64,000 nt of DNA from Candidatus Thorarchaeota archaeon (GCA_003345545.1 PRDH01000019.1:1-64000); one strand, 5' to 3'; positions 45,330-54,762 are shown, counted from the first letter of the stretch. Notes: generated by a model not told the origin, from the sequence alone. Made by a program: numbers and translations.

Positions 45330-46277
45330 ATGACTGCCGCAGAGATTATCCCTGGTGTTCATGCTATTCGAGGCAAGTTCGCTGGAGAGTTCGGATTCAT
45401 CGCTAGTTATCTGATAGTTGATGAAGGGGAAGCTCTCGTCATTGATCCAGGCACAGCCGGAGACCCGGGCGAACGAATAGAGAAGGCTCTGAAATCGTTC
45501 GGTCTGAACCATAGAAGTGACCTTATCGGAATAGTCTGCACGCATGGGCATCCTGACCATGTTGGGGGTGCGAACAGACTGAGAAGAGCAACTGGTGCGC
45601 CGATTATGATTCATGAAAAGGATGCTGAGCTGCTTAGAAATCCCCAATCATTTTTCGAGGAGCGTTTGCTGATGGATCGTGCAACACGCCTTTCGATGAA
45701 GCTCGACAAGGGCCCTCTTCGTGTCAATTATCGAGGGTGCGAACCTGACAGTCTACTCTCTGATGGTCAGAATATACAGATAGGGAGCACATCACTTCAA
45801 GTCATACTGACTGGAGGCCACTCAGCTGGACACTGCGTTTTGCATGATGGCAATAGAAAACTCCTCTTTGCAGGCGATGAGGTAAACAACTTCCCTAATG
45901 ACCCCCGAAAATTCTACGTTGACTTGACTGGAAGTCTCGTTTCCAGAATGGCTGCTCTTGAGAGGCTTTCAAAGATGGGCATAGAGCATCTCTTACCCTC
46001 TCATGATGTTCCGTACCTATTCGGTGAAGCTCGTCTGCAATTCGGAGCTGCCAAGGACGGCATTATGCATCTTCAGGATACAGTCCTAACGCACCTTGGA
46101 GATAGGGGTGAGGCAGATGTTGAGCAACTTGTTTTTGATGTGAGGCAGTCCAGAAGTGTGCCTATTCCAGAGAGCCTTGATTCACTAATACAGACAACGA
46201 TTCAAGTGACTCTCCAAGGGCTCGCAGAGGCTGGGCTGGTCAAGTCCCTTGGCAAGGGTGTTTGGACCAAGGTATAG
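45330..46277 (+). CDS. Metallo-beta-lactamase-fold hydrolase (glyoxalase-II/LACTB2-like)
   Basis: The protein has about 315 residues. The MBL metal motif CTHGHPDHVGG is near residue 75, further ligands are in TGGHSAGHCVLH and FAGDEVNNFP, and the last histidine is in LLPSHDVPY. A C-terminal winged-helix-like segment (QVTLQGLAEAGLVKSLGKGV) resembles LACTB2. The substrate may be a thioester or RNA. ATG 45330 marks the start of homology; the ORF-track start at 45207 is unsupported. Confidence 0.82.
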   Translation: MTAAEIIPGVHAIRGKFAGEFGFIASYLIVDEGEALVIDPGTAGDPGERIEKALKSFGLNHRSDLIGIVCTHGHPDHVGGANRLRRATGAPIMIHEKDAELLRNPQSFFEERLLMDRATRLSMKLDKGPLRVNYRGCEPDSLLSDGQNIQIGSTSLQVILTGGHSAGHCVLHDGNRKLLFAGDEVNNFPNDPRKFYVDLTGSLVSRMAALERLSKMGIEHLLPSHDVPYLFGEARLQFGAAKDGIMHLQDTVLTHLGDRGEADVEQLVFDVRQSRSVPIPESLDSLIQTTIQVTLQGLAEAGLVKSLGKGVWTKV

Positions 46278-46328
46278 CCGAGGAGCTACGCGCAAGCTAG
46301 ATTCAAATGAAAGAACACCGGTTCTCAT

Positions 46329-49019
46329 ATGACAGCTAATCCTCAAGATTGTCCATACCTTGGCAGTATTCGGGAGATGGCAAATGTGAGCAGGAAGAGC
46401 AGAAAAGATGTACAAGCGCAGAGTACTGTTGAAGCCATAAGAATGGCCTCTGCTTCAGTGTTGAGCACGACGACTGGCTTAGGCTATCCAGTTGGAAGTG
46501 CAAGAGGCGCTGGAAGCATGCTTGAACAGCATTCCGAAACAGTGTCCATGAGTATTGCACCTCTAATCTTCAACGTGCGTGATACCTTGAACTCGTCTGA
46601 AGGGTTGGAACTGCTCTCTATTGAGTGGAATCTCGAGAGAACTCCCGGCCCCGGAGTCTTGCCGGAACAGCTCATTGTTGTAGGCGGTTCTGAAGGTGGC
46701 GTCGGTTCTCACGTCTGTGTCCTGTGCTGGGAAAGGGGTGTCGTAGACCCGTTCAGGATAGATCAGTATGTGAAGGTCATCGCCAAGAAACTTGGCGATA
46801 TAGAGGCCGCTGTCATCAACAATGATCTCAACTACGACCTCGATGGCCTATCCGTTATCCGACGTTTTGCTGACCGCCTAAACAGCGTCTTGTTCGTAGA
46901 CATGCTTGACAGGCGTTTTCAGGGTACATGGGATTCACTTCAAGTCAAAGATGAACAGATGGCTGTCGAAGCCATCGCGAAAATGTCAACGTATGATGAT
47001 TTTACGCTTGTTCCTCCAGGCCTAAAGATCGCTCGGCGCAATAGCCTTGAATTCAGGCTGCCGTCGTCGTCTAAGGAAGATTTCTTGGATCAGTTTCAAC
47101 ATCGAGTATTGACTCCCAGCGCAATAGAGATGCTGACAAAGACAGTCCCTGAAACAGGACAAGCAATACTTAACGAGTTGAATACCTATGCATATGCGAG
47201 GGAGGAGGCTGATGTTGCCGAGGGGACAATCTCAGTTCTGAAAGAATACCTCAAGAGAGACACCGTGAAGCTGTCAGACCTCCAGTCCATTAAGAAAGCA
47301 ACAGGTGAGTTTGTCGGTCATCTCAATGATACCGTCGACTCGCTTGAGTCAATTGTTGATCAACACTCGAACTCTGGGAAGGCTTTGACTATTGCAGGAC
47401 ATAGAGACGCTCTTCTTTCAGATATTGATGCAAACCACGAACGATTCGATGGTATCAATGGCACACTTGCTCACATGCTAATTGTTCAAATCATGAAGTC
47501 TATTGGGCGCGAATCATTTGGAGTGGAGGATATTCGTGCATGGCAACTACGAAGCGCTCTAAGCTATGCCATTGCATATGCAAAGAGAGTTGCACAGTAC
47601 TTTGCTGAGGAACTCGATCACTACCTGATTGCTTCTGCCGCAAGAAAGGCATTCTTTGTCGCGCTCCGTGATTTTCGTCAAGAAACCGTACAGGTTGGAA
47701 TGGATTCAACTGACCTGATGCTTTTCGAGAAGTTCTATGCTGAGGTTCAATCTCAGCTCAATGCATCCTTCTCGAGAAAATCGTACCAAGGTGTGCAGTA
47801 TCATGATTTCATTCAGCTAATGGACACGATTACGCGGGAAATAATCGAAACCTTCAGGCATATCGATGTATGGAATCTAATCAATTTCTCCGACGTTGCG
47901 GATATTGCTCGTTCTGAGATACAAAAGAGACATGCAGGCCAGTCAAGTGACGGAGCTCTAATGTCGGATGGCAATGCGCTCATGAGCCTACTGAACGCGT
48001 TTCAGAACACTGTTTCTGATATTATCCCTGATGTGGCCGACACTATTCTATCAAAATCTCTTATTCGAAAGATGATTGAGAAGATTAGGTCTGATGGCAC
48101 AGGTCTGGGTAATGAATTGGCATCTGCGATTGAAAGTGTCGGCGAGAAGTCCCAGGAGTGGAAAAGAGAGGCTGTGGCCTGGGTAGAAGGCTTTCGAGAT
48201 AGTGTAGACCCCACACAATCCACCCCCGTGAGTCTGCTTGCGCTGTTGCAGTATATCCATGAGCTATTGGACCAAGTGGTATCACCAAGTGCAATGGCTG
48301 ATCGAGTAAAGGCAGAGGCTGACGCGAAAGAAGCTGTCTACCAAGCCAAAGTCAATGATTGGCAATTCGCCTGTAAAGAAATCGAAAAGGAGAATGTGTC
48401 AATTCGACAACGAAACAACAGACGTGAGGAGCTCATTGCAGAAGCCACAAGGCAGTTTGAAATGGAGATGTCTGCATTTGAGCAGCAAGTCCGTGATTAT
48501 CAAGAAAAGGTTGAGCAGAGAGAGTCTCTGGCAGCAAGTGCAGCTGGAGCGCAGGTTACATTACCAGCATTACCTCTGGAACCAGTTCGTCCTTCTCCTC
48601 TAGGGCCGCGAGTTGACAAAATAAGAGGAAACAATCCAACTGAGCTTGAGAAATCCTTCCCGCCTGAACCGCAACCTGAACCAACACTTCGTTACTACAC
48701 TGAGTTGCGAGACCTTCTATACGATAAGCTGAGTGAGATGAAAGAACGTGAAAAGAGCATGGAAGAGACATTTGCTCGGAGAGTCTTACGGCTTCAGGCA
48801 GAAGGCATGGGCGCCATTGGAGAGATTGACATCAATATCGGTGATGATTTTCTGCAGCATCTGATGGACTCGCGAATTCGTACTCTGGGCAGGCTACTTC
48901 CTCGTATCTCTCGCGTTTTCTTGAGGAATCCGAAGATACCAGGCCTCCTCTATCTTGTATCATATGCGTACTATAAAGAGGGTTTGACTATGTCGATTGG
49001 GAGCACGTTTCTGAGGTGA
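46329..49019 (+). CDS. Very large helical protein of unknown function (pair A)
   Basis: The 896-residue protein has no recognisable domain. Residues 1-60 are polar. Residues 90-240 are alpha/beta (LIVVGGSEGGVGSHVCVLCW; NSVLFVDMLDR). The middle 300 residues are long helices, then comes a charged coiled coil (residues 665-735). A proline-rich linker (PALPLEPVRPSPLG, PEPQPEPT) follows, and the last 100 residues are basic and aromatic with an amphipathic end. No membrane helix or signal is clear. It ends five bases before the next gene's ATG, whose GAGGTGA site overlaps its stop, so both are made together. Confidence 0.75.
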   Translation: MTANPQDCPYLGSIREMANVSRKSRKDVQAQSTVEAIRMASASVLSTTTGLGYPVGSARGAGSMLEQHSETVSMSIAPLIFNVRDTLNSSEGLELLSIEWNLERTPGPGVLPEQLIVVGGSEGGVGSHVCVLCWERGVVDPFRIDQYVKVIAKKLGDIEAAVINNDLNYDLDGLSVIRRFADRLNSVLFVDMLDRRFQGTWDSLQVKDEQMAVEAIAKMSTYDDFTLVPPGLKIARRNSLEFRLPSSSKEDFLDQFQHRVLTPSAIEMLTKTVPETGQAILNELNTYAYAREEADVAEGTISVLKEYLKRDTVKLSDLQSIKKATGEFVGHLNDTVDSLESIVDQHSNSGKALTIAGHRDALLSDIDANHERFDGINGTLAHMLIVQIMKSIGRESFGVEDIRAWQLRSALSYAIAYAKRVAQYFAEELDHYLIASAARKAFFVALRDFRQETVQVGMDSTDLMLFEKFYAEVQSQLNASFSRKSYQGVQYHDFIQLMDTITREIIETFRHIDVWNLINFSDVADIARSEIQKRHAGQSSDGALMSDGNALMSLLNAFQNTVSDIIPDVADTILSKSLIRKMIEKIRSDGTGLGNELASAIESVGEKSQEWKREAVAWVEGFRDSVDPTQSTPVSLLALLQYIHELLDQVVSPSAMADRVKAEADAKEAVYQAKVNDWQFACKEIEKENVSIRQRNNRREELIAEATRQFEMEMSAFEQQVRDYQEKVEQRESLAASAAGAQVTLPALPLEPVRPSPLGPRVDKIRGNNPTELEKSFPPEPQPEPTLRYYTELRDLLYDKLSEMKEREKSMEETFARRVLRLQAEGMGAIGEIDINIGDDFLQHLMDSRIRTLGRLLPRISRVFLRNPKIPGLLYLVSYAYYKEGLTMSIGSTFLR

Positions 49020-49023
49020 TTTG

Positions 49024-51468
49024 ATGGCAAGTTCTTGGGTACTTAAGACACGACAGGCAAGCGAGGCTGGCAAAGAGATCCTGCTGCGGGAGGCTCTTGT
49101 TGCTCATATGCGAAGTACGAGAGACAGGCAGCTCTTCACTGGGATATTGACTGAAACTCGGCCGCTAAAGGACGTCTTTTCGTTTTTTGCATCTTTCTAT
49201 CTGCACAGCTATCAGGGAATAAGATTGCTAGAGGCCGCAGAATCTCCTGAACTTACTGCTGATGGTAAAGATGACCTTGGTCAAGAGGAACGCCATCAAT
49301 TGGAGCTAGAAGTGCGTAAGCTCTTTGGCGATAAGCAACGTGAGGAGATTCACACAACGCGTATCATGAGTGAACTCGCGATACGTTTCTGTGATGAATT
49401 GGGAGGCAAGCTGTCTTCCTCCCCAGATCTGCGCGAGAAGGTGCTCTCTCTCCTAAATGAGTATCTTCAGAGAATTCCATCAGAGTACTCTCCTAATCAC
49501 GACATTGACTTCGTTGTTGAAGTCACTGGCTGGGGTACACAATGGCGTGATGAGCTCTACACGAAGGCGTCAGGATTGAAAGAGAGTGCGCTCTCGTTGA
49601 GAGAGGAGTTATTGAGAGACCATCCTTCAGAAGTGCCTGAAACAACCGTCCTAAGAATGGGTCTTGAACGCATCCATGGTCGAGCTGAGTTTGCAAGGGG
49701 TCGGCTATCTGATGCTATTATTCCTTCTCGCAATTGGGATGGTATTGCAGATGCCATCATTGGACGTTTCTGCAGGGATGCGGACGAAGTCAAGTGTCTG
49801 AAGCAAGCACATGAAATCCGACTCGCCCTGCTGAAGGCAGTTGAAGAGAAGTACGATACGCCTACTACGATCGAGGACTATGAGCAAAGGCTAGGATCTG
49901 TTGTCGCCGGTCCAATCGCTGACATCCTGTCCTCTGATTCATCTCTGGTACTAGGCATATTATCCAGTCTTCTTGCTATTGATTCAGATGAACTGAAGGC
50001 GCAGCTTCGTCGGAAGGGTATTGACGATTTGTCCATCATTGGAGAAGGCCTAAGAGCGCTCGCAGATGTTGTTGAAGACGCCCCATCAGGTCCACAGATC
50101 AGCAAGCAAGAGATGGAGCTCCTTGAGCGTTCTCTGAAGACTCTAGAGAAGCTTGAGCACACTCTCGAACATCCGGTGAAAGGACTGTTGAAGGCTCGGG
50201 GCCTTCGAGCCTCAGAACTTGACAAGATTTCCGTGGATCTCCTTGTTAAGGATCGGAAAAGCTTGGTGGGGATTGAAGTTGAGGTTCTTGATGAGTTGGC
50301 TAAGAAGATGCGAGTTCCGCCTCCGGAAGAGGTCAAGAGGCTTGTTGAAATACGGGGCCAAGTAAAAAGTGGCGCCTTAAGTACGCTGGGCATATCTTCA
50401 GCCCGTGATTTTAGCAGACAACGCGTCGAGGAAGAAACAGTCAGGTCAATCAAACTTGACATAATCTGGCACCTCACGACTAGCATTCTAACAAACCTCA
50501 CTAGGATAGTTGAGTCCTATATTCGGTCGAAGCAAGACCTGCTTCGTGTCAAGGCACTATTGAAGAGTATATACGAAGACACAGACCCAAGTCTGCAGTT
50601 TCTAAGAGAAGAGATTCTGGTTGATTTGGCTGCCATGCGTATCCATGAGTTTAAGGTAGTACACCCTGAACTTGATACAGCAAATATCTGCACATGGATG
50701 CATGCACGTCTCTCGAGTAAGGATATGACGGCTGCACGAAAGGATCTTGATGCTACTCCGAGTCCTGCTTTCGAGGGTATTATCGACAAGCCGCTTGAGA
50801 TGAGTGGTCTAGAGTATGATAACTATGCTATTGCCTTTGATATAATGCAGCGTTTCTTGAAACAGGAGCGCCTCGAAAAGCTTGCCAAAGATGAGTACGC
50901 GTTTGAAACCAAGCAAAAAGAGCAAATCCTCCTCGAGTCAAAACGGGAGTCTCTCGATGTTCTGACGTACTTGCATAACAAGGCTCAGACCGTGTTTCGT
51001 GCCATAGGCCGTGTAGGAACCAAGGGTCTGGAATGGTCTCAGAGCGATACCTCAAAGTGTTCTAACCTACTGGCATACTACATCAAAACTGGTCGTGGAA
51101 GGCTCATCTGTTCTGCATGTGGCACTGTTTCAAAGGAGAAGAAATGCCCACAACATGGCACATCCTTCATCAAGGAAGCAAATGACATGGATAATCTAGC
51201 GATATTCATGATGAGAGCGAACTATGAAATTAAAGATGGTCTTGTTGGGAGGAGTGCTGAACAGATGCCTTGGGACAAGGCAAAATCGAGCATCGAGCGC
51301 GAAATAGGCATCCTGAAGCGAAAGGGCAAATTGACCTCAAAGGCCAATCTAAAGGAACTTCTCCCTGGAGAGATCAACTATGTGATTGGTCCTGTTATTT
51401 GCGAAATCATTGGCAAGTACTTCAACGAGTCACTAGTCTATGCAGCTCGTAGAGCCGAAGTGGCTTAA
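49024..51468 (+). CDS. Very large helical protein with C-terminal zinc ribbon (pair B)
   Basis: The protein has 814 residues from ATG 49024 (GAGGTGA upstream). It is nearly all helical, with no family match. Features seen are a coiled-coil stretch around residues 360-400 (KQEMELLERSLKTLEKLEHT), a helix-loop region with LLKARGLRASELDK, and one zinc ribbon near residue 700 (CSACGTVSKEKKCPQHG). The C-terminus continues as helices. It is coupled to pair A and probably forms a complex with it. Cellular role unknown; scaffold, transport or stress assembly are all open. Confidence 0.75.
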   Translation: MASSWVLKTRQASEAGKEILLREALVAHMRSTRDRQLFTGILTETRPLKDVFSFFASFYLHSYQGIRLLEAAESPELTADGKDDLGQEERHQLELEVRKLFGDKQREEIHTTRIMSELAIRFCDELGGKLSSSPDLREKVLSLLNEYLQRIPSEYSPNHDIDFVVEVTGWGTQWRDELYTKASGLKESALSLREELLRDHPSEVPETTVLRMGLERIHGRAEFARGRLSDAIIPSRNWDGIADAIIGRFCRDADEVKCLKQAHEIRLALLKAVEEKYDTPTTIEDYEQRLGSVVAGPIADILSSDSSLVLGILSSLLAIDSDELKAQLRRKGIDDLSIIGEGLRALADVVEDAPSGPQISKQEMELLERSLKTLEKLEHTLEHPVKGLLKARGLRASELDKISVDLLVKDRKSLVGIEVEVLDELAKKMRVPPPEEVKRLVEIRGQVKSGALSTLGISSARDFSRQRVEEETVRSIKLDIIWHLTTSILTNLTRIVESYIRSKQDLLRVKALLKSIYEDTDPSLQFLREEILVDLAAMRIHEFKVVHPELDTANICTWMHARLSSKDMTAARKDLDATPSPAFEGIIDKPLEMSGLEYDNYAIAFDIMQRFLKQERLEKLAKDEYAFETKQKEQILLESKRESLDVLTYLHNKAQTVFRAIGRVGTKGLEWSQSDTSKCSNLLAYYIKTGRGRLICSACGTVSKEKKCPQHGTSFIKEANDMDNLAIFMMRANYEIKDGLVGRSAEQMPWDKAKSSIEREIGILKRKGKLTSKANLKELLPGEINYVIGPVICEIIGKYFNESLVYAARRAEVA

Positions 51469-51536
51469 ATCTTGGCTCTGTACACAAGATTCTGAGTGCA
51501 TCATGTCCCAGGCAAAATAGTGCAGTAGCGAAGCCC

Positions 51537-51545
51537 ATTTATACC
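51537..51545 (+). promoter_or_regulatory. TATA box of the aldolase-Fae operon
   Basis: ATTTATACC lies about 30-38 bases before ATG 51575, giving a nearly leaderless transcript, preceded by the BRE-like CGAAGCC. Confidence 0.6.
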
Positions 51546-51574
51546 AACCTGCTCGGACTGGCATTGGTGATTTC

Positions 51575-52972
51575 ATGAGTAGATTCGTCCCAAAAGGAGT
51601 CATGCCGGCCCTCGTAACACCATTCACCAGAGATGGCGACATCAACGAAGAAGGCTTCAGACAGGTTATCGACTACACTATCAGTAAAGGTGCAACTGGA
51701 GTCGTACCAGCTGGAACGACCGGGGAATTCTCGTATATGCGTACTGAGGAGCGTAAGAAACTACTGAAGCTCACTGTGGAGTATGTTGACGGTCGCGTTC
51801 CCATTATTGCTGGCACCGGCCAAAACAGCACCAGAGCGACTGTACTCTTGACCAAGTACGCTGCAGACATCGGATGCGATGCAGCCCTCGTGATTTCACC
51901 CTACTATCTCCGGCCTGGTGACAAGGGATACTATGAGCACTATGCAACAGTGGCACGTCAAGCTGACCTGCCAGTGATTCTGTACAATCTCCCCCAATGC
52001 ACTCTCGGAGTTCTCAATTCCAATGTAGTAGAAGATCTCTCTGAGATAGACAATGTTGTTGGCATAAAGGATAGCAGCGGTAATATGCCATATCTTCTAG
52101 AATTGCTCGAGAAAGTGCACGGCAGGATAGAAGTCATAATCGGAGCTGACGAGTGCTTCCTTTCTGCAGTAGCTGCTGGAGTGAAGGCGGCGATTCTTGC
52201 TACAGCAAATCTCATTCCCCATATTTGGCTTGAAATCATGCACAAGGTCCAGAAGGGAAAGATCGAAGAGGCTGCGAAGCTGCAGAACTCTGTGCAGACA
52301 TTAGCACGTCTTATACTGAAGAACGGTGCTGCGCCTCCTATTAAGGCAGGTCTACGCATGCTGGGCATCAATGCAGGCAAGAGTAGGATGCCACTTGATA
52401 CTGGAGGCACGCTCACTCCTGAAACCAAAGAAGAAATCCGGCTTGAGCTCCAGAAACTTGGAGTCCTAGAAGAACTCAAGCATCCTTCAATCCAGCGAAG
52501 CATCCAGATATTTGAGGCATTGCTGCAGCAAGGTTTCACTATAGATGAGACGTCGAATGTCAAACAGAGCTCCGGTTCGAATAATACTGTTTCTGTGGCC
52601 ATCGCCACAGGAAGCAAGAATAGCCCTCTGGGCGGAACCTTCGTCAAGCTTCTCACAATGCCAAAAATAGGTCACGAAGCCCTCATGGTTATTCTGGAGC
52701 CCAACCTGGCTGTCCGTCCCAGTAGCATCATGTTTCCAATGAGGAGAATCGAATCGATGCGACAGGCATCCCTATTCTATGGTCCAGTTCAGTCTGGAGC
52801 TGCGCGAGCTATTGCTTCCTATCTTGAGAAAGGCAAGATTCCAAATCAGTCAATAGAAGATGATGTGATGGTCATGGCATTGGACGTTGATTTGAATTCG
52901 AAGGACCGCCGACAAGTCGTTGCAGCGACACAAGAGGCTGTTGAAAAGGCCCTAGCTGGCATATGGAGGTAG
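51575..52972 (+). CDS. DHDPS/KDG-aldolase-family domain fused to a Fae-like domain (copy 1)
   Basis: The protein has 465 residues. Residues 8-300 form a class I aldolase of the DapA/NanA family: AGTTGEFSYM, VISPYYLRP, the tyrosine in LYNLPQCTLG and the Schiff-base lysine in GIKDSSGN. The arginine that dihydrodipicolinate synthases have in this tyrosine loop (YNVPSRTG) is absent. Residues 336-465 match formaldehyde-activating enzyme: GHEALMVILEPNLAVRPSSI, FYGPVQSGAARAIASYLE and KIPNQSIEDD. The first Fae strand lacks the catalytic histidine (NNTVSVAIATG instead of EVAHIDL). GGTGA precedes ATG 51575. It is the first gene of a two-gene operon. Confidence 0.85.
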   Translation: MSRFVPKGVMPALVTPFTRDGDINEEGFRQVIDYTISKGATGVVPAGTTGEFSYMRTEERKKLLKLTVEYVDGRVPIIAGTGQNSTRATVLLTKYAADIGCDAALVISPYYLRPGDKGYYEHYATVARQADLPVILYNLPQCTLGVLNSNVVEDLSEIDNVVGIKDSSGNMPYLLELLEKVHGRIEVIIGADECFLSAVAAGVKAAILATANLIPHIWLEIMHKVQKGKIEEAAKLQNSVQTLARLILKNGAAPPIKAGLRMLGINAGKSRMPLDTGGTLTPETKEEIRLELQKLGVLEELKHPSIQRSIQIFEALLQQGFTIDETSNVKQSSGSNNTVSVAIATGSKNSPLGGTFVKLLTMPKIGHEALMVILEPNLAVRPSSIMFPMRRIESMRQASLFYGPVQSGAARAIASYLEKGKIPNQSIEDDVMVMALDVDLNSKDRRQVVAATQEAVEKALAGIWR

Positions 52973-52977
52973 GCATC

Positions 52978-54456
52978 ATGTACAGTGGTAGCTATCGTTT
53001 TCAAGGCGTCTATCCAGCGTTAGTCACACCGTTTGACGAGAACGGTGTAAATGAAAAGCAGTACAGAAACCTCATTGAGTATACGATCAAGGCCGGCGCC
53101 ACGGGTATTGTTCCCTGCGGGACAACCGGAGAATTCACCAGCATGAGGTTTGATGAAAAAGTTGAAGCCATCAGAATTGCCTGTGAAGTGGCAAAGGACC
53201 GTGTTCCCGTTCTTGCAGGGACTGGGGCTGCCTACACAGGCGATGCAATCAAGCTGACACGACGAGCTTCCGAGCTAGGAGCTTCAGGAGCTCTGGTGGT
53301 TTCTCCATACTTCTTGAGACCTTCAGACAAGGAGATATTCGAGCATTTTGAGAAGATTGCGAATAACAGCGACATTCCCATCTTCATTTATAATATCCCT
53401 CAGGTAACTGGTGTTCCCATCCATTGGACGCTTGTCGATGGTCTGCGGGAGATTGATGGAATTGCAGGACTGAAGGATTCAAGTGGTGACCTGATTAATC
53501 TGACGACAATCCTTGTTCGCAAACCCGAGAGCTTCCAAGTAGTTGTCGGTCACGATGAGGTAGCACTTCCTGCTCTCGCATCAGGTTGTGATGGGGCTAT
53601 ACTCGCAAGTGCCAACGTTTTTCCCGATAGGTACATCAAGATGCAGACTGCCTTGGCGAGTGGCTATCTCAAGGAAGCCATGATTATCCAGCGAAGCATC
53701 CAGAAGACAGTCCGCATCTTTGTGAACAGTGGTGGAGGAATGGCAATAAAGGCGGCCCTGAATATGATGGGTATCCCTGTCGGAAAGGCGAGGCCCCCTC
53801 TCCAGATTGGTGATTCTCTCAGCTATGCTGACCTTGATGAACTGAGGGCTTGCCTTGAGGATCTGCAAATGATTCCAAGAGGGCCAGTCACATTCAAGAT
53901 GAGGGGCAACTCAGTAGTTGCAGAGAACTACCCCAAGGCAGTGGGGCAAGTACCCGACACTGTGGCAGACTTGACTCTCCTTCATGGAGAGTCGTTATTC
54001 GGTTCAAATACTGAAGTGGCTCATGTCGACCTTCTCCTTGGAATAAGAGATGGCCCAATAAAGGAGGCTCTTGCCAATGCAGGAAAGATTGCTGATGACC
54101 GGCATCCGTCCAATGTGATAAAGGATCTTGAGCTCACAACTGTATTTGCTCCGACAGTGACCATCACATCTGAGAAGCACAAGAAGCTGGTCTACGATGT
54201 CGCCCAGAAGGCGGTCAAAGATGCAGTCAAGCGTACCATTACAGATATGATTATCCCAGAAGAGCTAATCCCTGACCTTGTGATTGCTGTGAATGTCTTT
54301 GTTCACCCGAGCGCAGCGAATCCAAGGCGAGTGCACATCAATAATTTCATTGCTGTTCGCCATGCCATCCGACGTGCAATTGAAGGTCGTCAGAGTGTTG
54401 ATGAGATAATCGCGCGTAAGGATTCTGCCAGGCATCCATTTGCCTATAACCCATAA
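52978..54456 (+). CDS. DHDPS/KDG-aldolase-family domain fused to a Fae domain (copy 2)
   Basis: The protein has 492 residues from ATG 52978, with GGAGG eight bases upstream; the ORF-track ATG 52963 lies before that site. The aldolase part has CGTTGEFTSM, VVSPYFLRP, IYNIPQVTG and the lysine in GLKDSSGD. The Fae part (last 160 residues) has HGESLFG, the histidine in NTEVAHVDLLLG, FAPTVTITSEKHKKLV, VNVFVHPSAANPRR and the family end EIIARKDSARHPF. It looks catalytically complete on both sides. It is five bases downstream of copy 1, so the products may form mixed complexes. Confidence 0.87.
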   Translation: MYSGSYRFQGVYPALVTPFDENGVNEKQYRNLIEYTIKAGATGIVPCGTTGEFTSMRFDEKVEAIRIACEVAKDRVPVLAGTGAAYTGDAIKLTRRASELGASGALVVSPYFLRPSDKEIFEHFEKIANNSDIPIFIYNIPQVTGVPIHWTLVDGLREIDGIAGLKDSSGDLINLTTILVRKPESFQVVVGHDEVALPALASGCDGAILASANVFPDRYIKMQTALASGYLKEAMIIQRSIQKTVRIFVNSGGGMAIKAALNMMGIPVGKARPPLQIGDSLSYADLDELRACLEDLQMIPRGPVTFKMRGNSVVAENYPKAVGQVPDTVADLTLLHGESLFGSNTEVAHVDLLLGIRDGPIKEALANAGKIADDRHPSNVIKDLELTTVFAPTVTITSEKHKKLVYDVAQKAVKDAVKRTITDMIIPEELIPDLVIAVNVFVHPSAANPRRVHINNFIAVRHAIRRAIEGRQSVDEIIARKDSARHPFAYNP

Positions 54457-54466
54457 GCCTGCTCTC

Positions 54467-54563
54467 AGTGTAATGTGAGGTGGTCATACGCTTGACCGTA
54501 GCATCAGTCTCTGCCAAAACATCATTGGCCATTTGTTAAGTCCACAAAAACTGGCATTACACT
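54467..54563 (+). other. Inverted repeat enclosing the second copy of the 22-base repeat
   Basis: AGTGTAATG (54467-54475) pairs with CATTACACT (54555-54563), a perfect 9-bp stem about 80 bases apart, just after the aldolase-Fae operon. It could be the folded 3' end of the transcript or a small RNA. No T-run follows directly. Confidence 0.35.
54524..54545 (+). repeat. 22-base intergenic repeat, copy 2
   Basis: This is identical to 18958-18979 and lies within the inverted repeat after the aldolase-Fae operon. An identity of 22 bases by chance within 64 kb is unlikely. Confidence 0.6.
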
Positions 54564-54671
54564 AATCAGAACTTCTAGGTACATCCTAGGAGTTCCAAGA
54601 AGAGTGCGCCTTCAGAATAGCCCCTACCCCCTGTTTGGGCGCATTCCACGGTGCATTTCTGTCTGGTTCCT

Positions 54672-54681
54672 CTATATATAC
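54672..54681 (+). promoter_or_regulatory. TATA box before the 61-residue gene
   Basis: CTATATATAC lies about 85 bases before ATG 54763. Confidence 0.5.
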
Positions 54682-54762
54682 TTCAGTGTACATGTGTTGT
54701 ACAAGTCTTGCATCCCTCTTAGACTGCCGCGTCATCACCACATCCGTCGGAGTAAAACAGGA

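Noticed and set aside
51575-54456. Annotation of the two aldolase genes as dapA (lysine biosynthesis)
   Set aside because: The DHDPS arginine is missing and both carry a Fae domain; a lysine-pathway role is not supported.
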